Shown piece by piece: positions 60,801-64,000 of a stretch of DNA of 64,000 bases (position 1 is the stretch's first letter; each line of letters begins with the position of its first letter). The notes below the pieces were generated by a model. That model worked only from the letters and a program-made list of their open reading frames with translations, did no database searches and was not told the DNA's origin. Location of the stretch: positions 1 to 64,000 of the forward strand of contig NZ_PNFF01000002.1 of assembly GCF_028888695.1 (NCBI RefSeq), in the 5' to 3' direction. This stretch comes from Bacillus methanolicus (GTDB taxonomy: Bacteria; Bacillota; Bacilli; Bacillales; Cytobacillaceae). The position numbers and the translations under genes are program-made.

Positions 60801-60830
60801 TTAGGCAGCTAAAGCTAATTTTTGGTTGCC
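60801..60830 (-). other. tmRNA tag reading frame
   Basis: In the tmRNA the resume codon GGC is followed by AAC CAA AAA TTA GCT TTA GCT GCC and TAA, giving the degradation tag (A)GNQKLALAA; the first alanine comes from the charged tmRNA. The ALAA end is the usual ClpXP signal. Confidence 0.85.
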
Positions 60831-61008
60831 AGTTATTGGCTTTGACGTTTTTTACGAGGCCGATCCCCTCGACTCGCAACTTAAGCTCGACCTATCCCTG
60901 TCGAATCCGTAGCGTCCCCATTATAGTATTAGGAAGTTCCGCTCGTTGACGTTAGGAAATCAGTTATAGATGAGCTAAAGTTTGTTGTCACCTCTAGCGA
61001 CAATTATT

Positions 61009-61036
61009 ATTATAGCATACTTAAGCACAATTTCAA
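61009..61036 (-). promoter_or_regulatory. Promoter of the tmRNA gene
   Basis: On the minus strand TTGAAA and TGCTATAAT (extended -10) are 16 nt apart. Transcription would start about 80 nt before the mature 5' end, which RNase P would then cut. Confidence 0.7.
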
Positions 61037-61058
61037 TTGTAATGTCTTTCCACTTCTA

Positions 61059-61526
61059 TTACATTTTTTGTCGTTCGCGGAAGGCGCGTTCAATTTCACG
61101 ATTAGCTTCTTTCCTTTTCAAGTCCTCGCGCTTGTCATATTTCTTCTTACCTTTTGCAAGCCCGATCAATACCTTTGCATAGCCATTTTTTATATACACC
61201 TTCAATGGGACTAATGCGTAGCCTGCCTCTTTTGTTTCCCCAATTAATTTATTGATTTCACTTTTGTGAAGCAAAAGCTTGCGTGTACGTAGAGGATCGT
61301 GGTTATAACGGTTTCCTTGATCATACGGGCTGATATGCATATTATATAAAAACATCTCGCCTTTATGGATCCTTGCATACGAATCCTTTAAATTCACACG
61401 CCCGGCGCGAATAGACTTAATTTCTGTACCTTGAAGAACGATTCCTGCTTCATAAGTGTCTTCGATAAAATAATCGTGGTACGCTTTTTTATTTTGAGCT
61501 ATTGTCTTTCCCTCGCCCTTTGGCAT
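61059..61526 (-). CDS. smpB: SsrA-binding protein SmpB
   Basis: A 155-residue RNA-binding protein: [41 protein letters not shown], and the basic tail [18 protein letters not shown] that enters the mRNA channel. It is the partner of tmRNA. RBS GAGGGGGGAAACC. Downstream of rnr, upstream of ssrA. Confidence 0.96.
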   Translation of the reverse strand: MPKGEGKTIAQNKKAYHDYFIEDTYEAGIVLQGTEIKSIRAGRVNLKDSYARIHKGEMFLYNMHISPYDQGNRYNHDPLRTRKLLLHKSEINKLIGETKEAGYALVPLKVYIKNGYAKVLIGLAKGKKKYDKREDLKRKEANREIERAFRERQKM

Positions 61527-61593
61527 ATGGTTTCCCCCCTCTTATCTTGCTCCATTTTATCAAAAAATAAATCCTGCCACAATGAATGAACGG

Positions 61594-61621
61594 AAAAGAG
61601 AGCCCGGGTACAGGCTCTCAA
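61594..61621 (-). terminator. Terminator after rnr
   Basis: Minus-strand GAGAGCC / GGGCTCTC stem with loop TGTACCC-like, followed by TTTTCC, directly past the rnr stop. Confidence 0.75.
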
Positions 61622-61622
61622 T

Positions 61623-63944
61623 TTAGCGCCGCTTTTTCTTTTTATCCCGCTTAGCTTTTGGGGCGTTTTCATAAAATTTTTTGTTCTTTTTCCCTTTTTT
61701 CGGCGCCTTTGAGTTCTCCTCTGCTTTGCCTTTACGCGATTTTTTCGATCCGTTGCTTGCTTTGATAACACGCGGTGTTTCATTCCGTTCCCGTCGGCGC
61801 GTTCCTTTCATGCCGACAATTTCAAAATCAATGGACCGTTCATCTTTATTCACATTAACGACACGAACAGTAATTTCGTCGCCAATTCGGAATACATTTC
61901 CGGTCCGCTCGCCGATCATTGCATAATGGCGCTCATCATAGCGGTAATAGTCGTCCGTCATATAACTGACGTGTACAAGCCCTTCGATCGTATTCGGAAG
62001 CTCCACAAACATCCCGAAGTTTGTAACTGAACTGATAATTCCATCAAATTCTTGGCCGATTTTATCTTCCATATATTCAGCTTTTTTCAGCTCATCTGTT
62101 TCCCGTTCTGCTTCAACTGCTCTTCGCTCCATATTAGAAGAGTGTTCCGCAATATCCGGAAGCCTTGCATTCCATTTTTCCCTTGTTGCCGGGTCCATTT
62201 TTCCTTCAATTAAGTACGTCCGAATTAAGCGGTGGACAATTAAGTCCGGATAACGGCGGATCGGCGATGTGAAATGAGTGTAAAAATCAGTTGATAACCC
62301 AAAGTGGCCGAGGCTTTCAGGCTTATATTTTGCTTGCTGCATCGACCGAAGCATCACTGTTGAGACAACCATTTCTTCAGGCTTGCCTTGAACCTCTTCA
62401 ATAATTTCCTGAAGAGCTCTCGGGTGTACATGATTCGCTGTTCCTTTTACAATATAGCCAAAGTTTGTAATAAATTCAAAGAAACGTCTAAGTTTATCTT
62501 CTTTTGGATCTTCATGGATCCTGTAGATAAACGGTACATCAAGCCAGTGAAAATGCTCGGCAACAGTCTCATTGGCCGCTAACATAAATTCTTCAATTAG
62601 ACGCTCGGCAACAGAGCGTTCTCTTATCACAACATCAGTCGGCTTGCCTTCTTCATCGACAATGATCTTTGCCTCTTTAAAATCAAAGTCGATGGCTCCC
62701 CGCTTCATCCGTTTGTTCCGCAATATAGAGGCTAATTCCTCCATCATTTCAAACATTGGAACAAGCGGCTCATAACGCTGTCTGAGTTCTTCATCCTTAT
62801 CAACAAGAATTTTGTTTACATCGTGGTAGGTCATCCGCTCGGTTGTTTTAATGACGCTTTGAAAAATTTCGTGGTTCACGACTTCCCCATCAGGAGTAAT
62901 TTCCATAATACATGAAAGAGTCAGCCGGTCAACTTTTGGATTTAACGAGCAGATTCCGTTTGATAAACGGTGTGGAATCATTGGAATGACCCGGTCGACT
63001 AAATAAACGCTCGTCCCTCTTTCTTCCGCTTCCCTGTCAATTGGCGTGCCTTCCCGCACATAATAGCTGACATCTGCAATATGAACGCCAAGCTTATAGT
63101 TGCCGTTTTCAAGTTTTGTAACCGTAACAGCATCATCTAAATCCTTTGCATCTTCGCCGTCAATCGTGACAATCATTTCATCGCGTAGGTCTCGCCGATT
63201 GGCAATTTCGCTCTCTTCAATCGTTTCCGGTGTTTCGTTTGCCTGCTGAAGCACTTCTTCAGGAAATGATAGAGGCAATCCGTACTTATGAATGACGGAG
63301 AGAATGTCAACTCCCGGGTCATTTTTATGGCCAAGAATCTTGATAACTTCCCCTTCTGCACTTTTCCTTCCTTCAGGATACGTTGTCAGCTTCACGACAA
63401 CCTTATGGCCTTCCACCGCACCTTTAGAAGCCGATTTCGGGATAAAAATATCGCTTGCAAACTTTTTATCATCCGGAATAACAAATCCAAAATGTTTGCT
63501 CTCAGAATACGTTCCAACAATTTGTTGGGTTCCTCTTTCAATAATCCGGACAACCGTGCCTTCTCTTCTTTGTCCGCTGCTTTCCGTTGAAACGCGGACG
63601 AGCACGGTATCGCCATGCATGGCATTATTCGTTTCGTTCGGCGGAATAAAAATATCATCCATGCCGGGTTCTTCGGGGATCACAAAGGCAAACCCTTTTG
63701 CATGCCCGGATAGTTTACCGCGGATAAGGTTCATCTTCTCCGGCAATCCGTAGCGGTTGCTGCGTGTTCTGACAACGAGGCCTTTTTCCTCCATAACAAC
63801 AAGCGCCTTGACGAATTCTTTAAATGTCGTTGAATCTTCGATGCCAAAGGCTTGCTCAAGCTCCTGCACCGTCAATGGCTTATAGGCCTCATCTTTCATA
63901 TATTGCAGCAGCCTGTCGATGTGCTGCTGAATCGATTCTTCCAT
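61623..63944 (-). CDS. rnr: Ribonuclease R
   Basis: A 773-residue 3'-5' exoribonuclease: N-terminal winged helix ([19 protein letters not shown]), two cold-shock domains, the RNB catalytic domain with [14 protein letters not shown] (metal-binding Asp cluster, about residue 270), S1 domain ([21 protein letters not shown]) and a Lys/Arg-rich tail from about residue 715. It degrades structured RNA and faulty mRNAs handled by tmRNA. RBS GGGAGGGAACAAG. The start is complete; the upstream neighbour is outside the window. Confidence 0.96.
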   Translation of the reverse strand: MEESIQQHIDRLLQYMKDEAYKPLTVQELEQAFGIEDSTTFKEFVKALVVMEEKGLVVRTRSNRYGLPEKMNLIRGKLSGHAKGFAFVIPEEPGMDDIFIPPNETNNAMHGDTVLVRVSTESSGQRREGTVVRIIERGTQQIVGTYSESKHFGFVIPDDKKFASDIFIPKSASKGAVEGHKVVVKLTTYPEGRKSAEGEVIKILGHKNDPGVDILSVIHKYGLPLSFPEEVLQQANETPETIEESEIANRRDLRDEMIVTIDGEDAKDLDDAVTVTKLENGNYKLGVHIADVSYYVREGTPIDREAEERGTSVYLVDRVIPMIPHRLSNGICSLNPKVDRLTLSCIMEITPDGEVVNHEIFQSVIKTTERMTYHDVNKILVDKDEELRQRYEPLVPMFEMMEELASILRNKRMKRGAIDFDFKEAKIIVDEEGKPTDVVIRERSVAERLIEEFMLAANETVAEHFHWLDVPFIYRIHEDPKEDKLRRFFEFITNFGYIVKGTANHVHPRALQEIIEEVQGKPEEMVVSTVMLRSMQQAKYKPESLGHFGLSTDFYTHFTSPIRRYPDLIVHRLIRTYLIEGKMDPATREKWNARLPDIAEHSSNMERRAVEAERETDELKKAEYMEDKIGQEFDGIISSVTNFGMFVELPNTIEGLVHVSYMTDDYYRYDERHYAMIGERTGNVFRIGDEITVRVVNVNKDERSIDFEIVGMKGTRRRERNETPRVIKASNGSKKSRKGKAEENSKAPKKGKKNKKFYENAPKAKRDKKKKRR

Positions 63945-64000
63945 CTTGTTCCCTCCCTTGCAAACATGTATTTATTTATTCCTGCCAATTTAGCTGTTCT

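Larger units (their letters stand above)
60281..60919 (-). ncRNA. ssrA: tmRNA (ssrA), interrupted by an intron in the T-loop
   Basis: The minus strand begins GGGGACGCTACGGATTCGAC and ends CCCACCGTCTCCACCA; these ends form the alanine-type acceptor stem (GGGGACG with CGTCTCC). The tag reading frame and pseudoknot-rich middle are present, and ...TCTGGACGTGGGTTCGAT marks the T-arm. The T-loop is split by 285 nt. Without it the mature RNA is 354 nt, close to other Bacillus tmRNAs. It rescues stalled ribosomes with SmpB, encoded just upstream. Order rnr-smpB-ssrA is the usual Bacillus one. Confidence 0.96.

Overview
The window comes from a low-GC, endospore-forming Firmicute of the Bacillaceae. 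Ribosome-binding sites are strong AGGAGG-type. Sporulation and germination genes are present (a YhcN/YlaJ lipoprotein, LytH, YunB, a GerA-type receptor, a YuzL-like peptide). Much of the gene order matches the Bacillus subtilis yut-yun-yur-yus region: yutC-lipA-lytH, yunB-C-D-F, sufCDSUB, metNPQ, yusE-yusF-gcvH-yusI, fadNAE, fadM, yusU-yusV. I cannot assign a species from sequence alone.

Layout. 1-3 kb: sporulation lipoprotein, a dispersed repeat, lipoyl synthase and the LytH peptidase. 3-8 kb: a five-gene branched-chain amino acid ABC transporter (livJHMGF) with a CodY-like box in its leader. 8-12 kb: yunB, yunC, yunD and a DUF72 protein. 12-17 kb: the complete SUF Fe-S assembly operon. 18-22.5 kb: methionine importer and O-acetylhomoserine sulfhydrylase, each behind a SAM-I riboswitch. 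22.7-31.7 kb: thioredoxin-like protein, Toprim protein, GcvH, Spx-like protein, the fatty acid beta-oxidation operon with a FadR operator, and a proline dehydrogenase. 32-36.4 kb: an iron-siderophore importer with two Fur boxes. 36.5-40.2 kb: a germinant receptor operon whose B gene appears to start at ATA. 40-49 kb: a RodA/FtsW-type protein, an aldo-keto reductase, a class D sortase beside the remnant of an LPNTA substrate, oxidoreductases, CorA, and a partner-switching/histidine-kinase module. 49-56.5 kb: a TipA-type regulator, an HxlR regulator divergent from a ring-cleavage-type dioxygenase, ppaC, nadE, an Rrf2 regulator with an mnmA gene, and a luciferase-like monooxygenase. 56.6-59.5 kb: a frameshifted kimA-like potassium importer flanked by an intact and a broken copy of a DUF3817 gene. 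59.8-64 kb: a LAGLIDADG endonuclease, the tmRNA gene, smpB and rnr.

The most striking feature is at 60.2-60.9 kb. The tmRNA gene (ssrA) is split inside its T-loop by a 285-nt insertion that looks like a group I intron: a U at the 5' splice site, a terminal G, and a GACTATATCTT block that reads as the 3' P7 strand. Removing it restores a perfect T-arm. A free-standing LAGLIDADG endonuclease gene lies 47 nt beyond the tmRNA 3' end in convergent orientation, so intron and endonuclease may form a split homing system aimed at the ribosome-rescue RNA.

Other notable items are a histidine kinase fused in frame to an RsbR-like STAS protein, with a full ribosome-binding site and ATG kept at the junction, and a family of palindromic CTGACCC-core intergenic repeats that sit at transcript ends.
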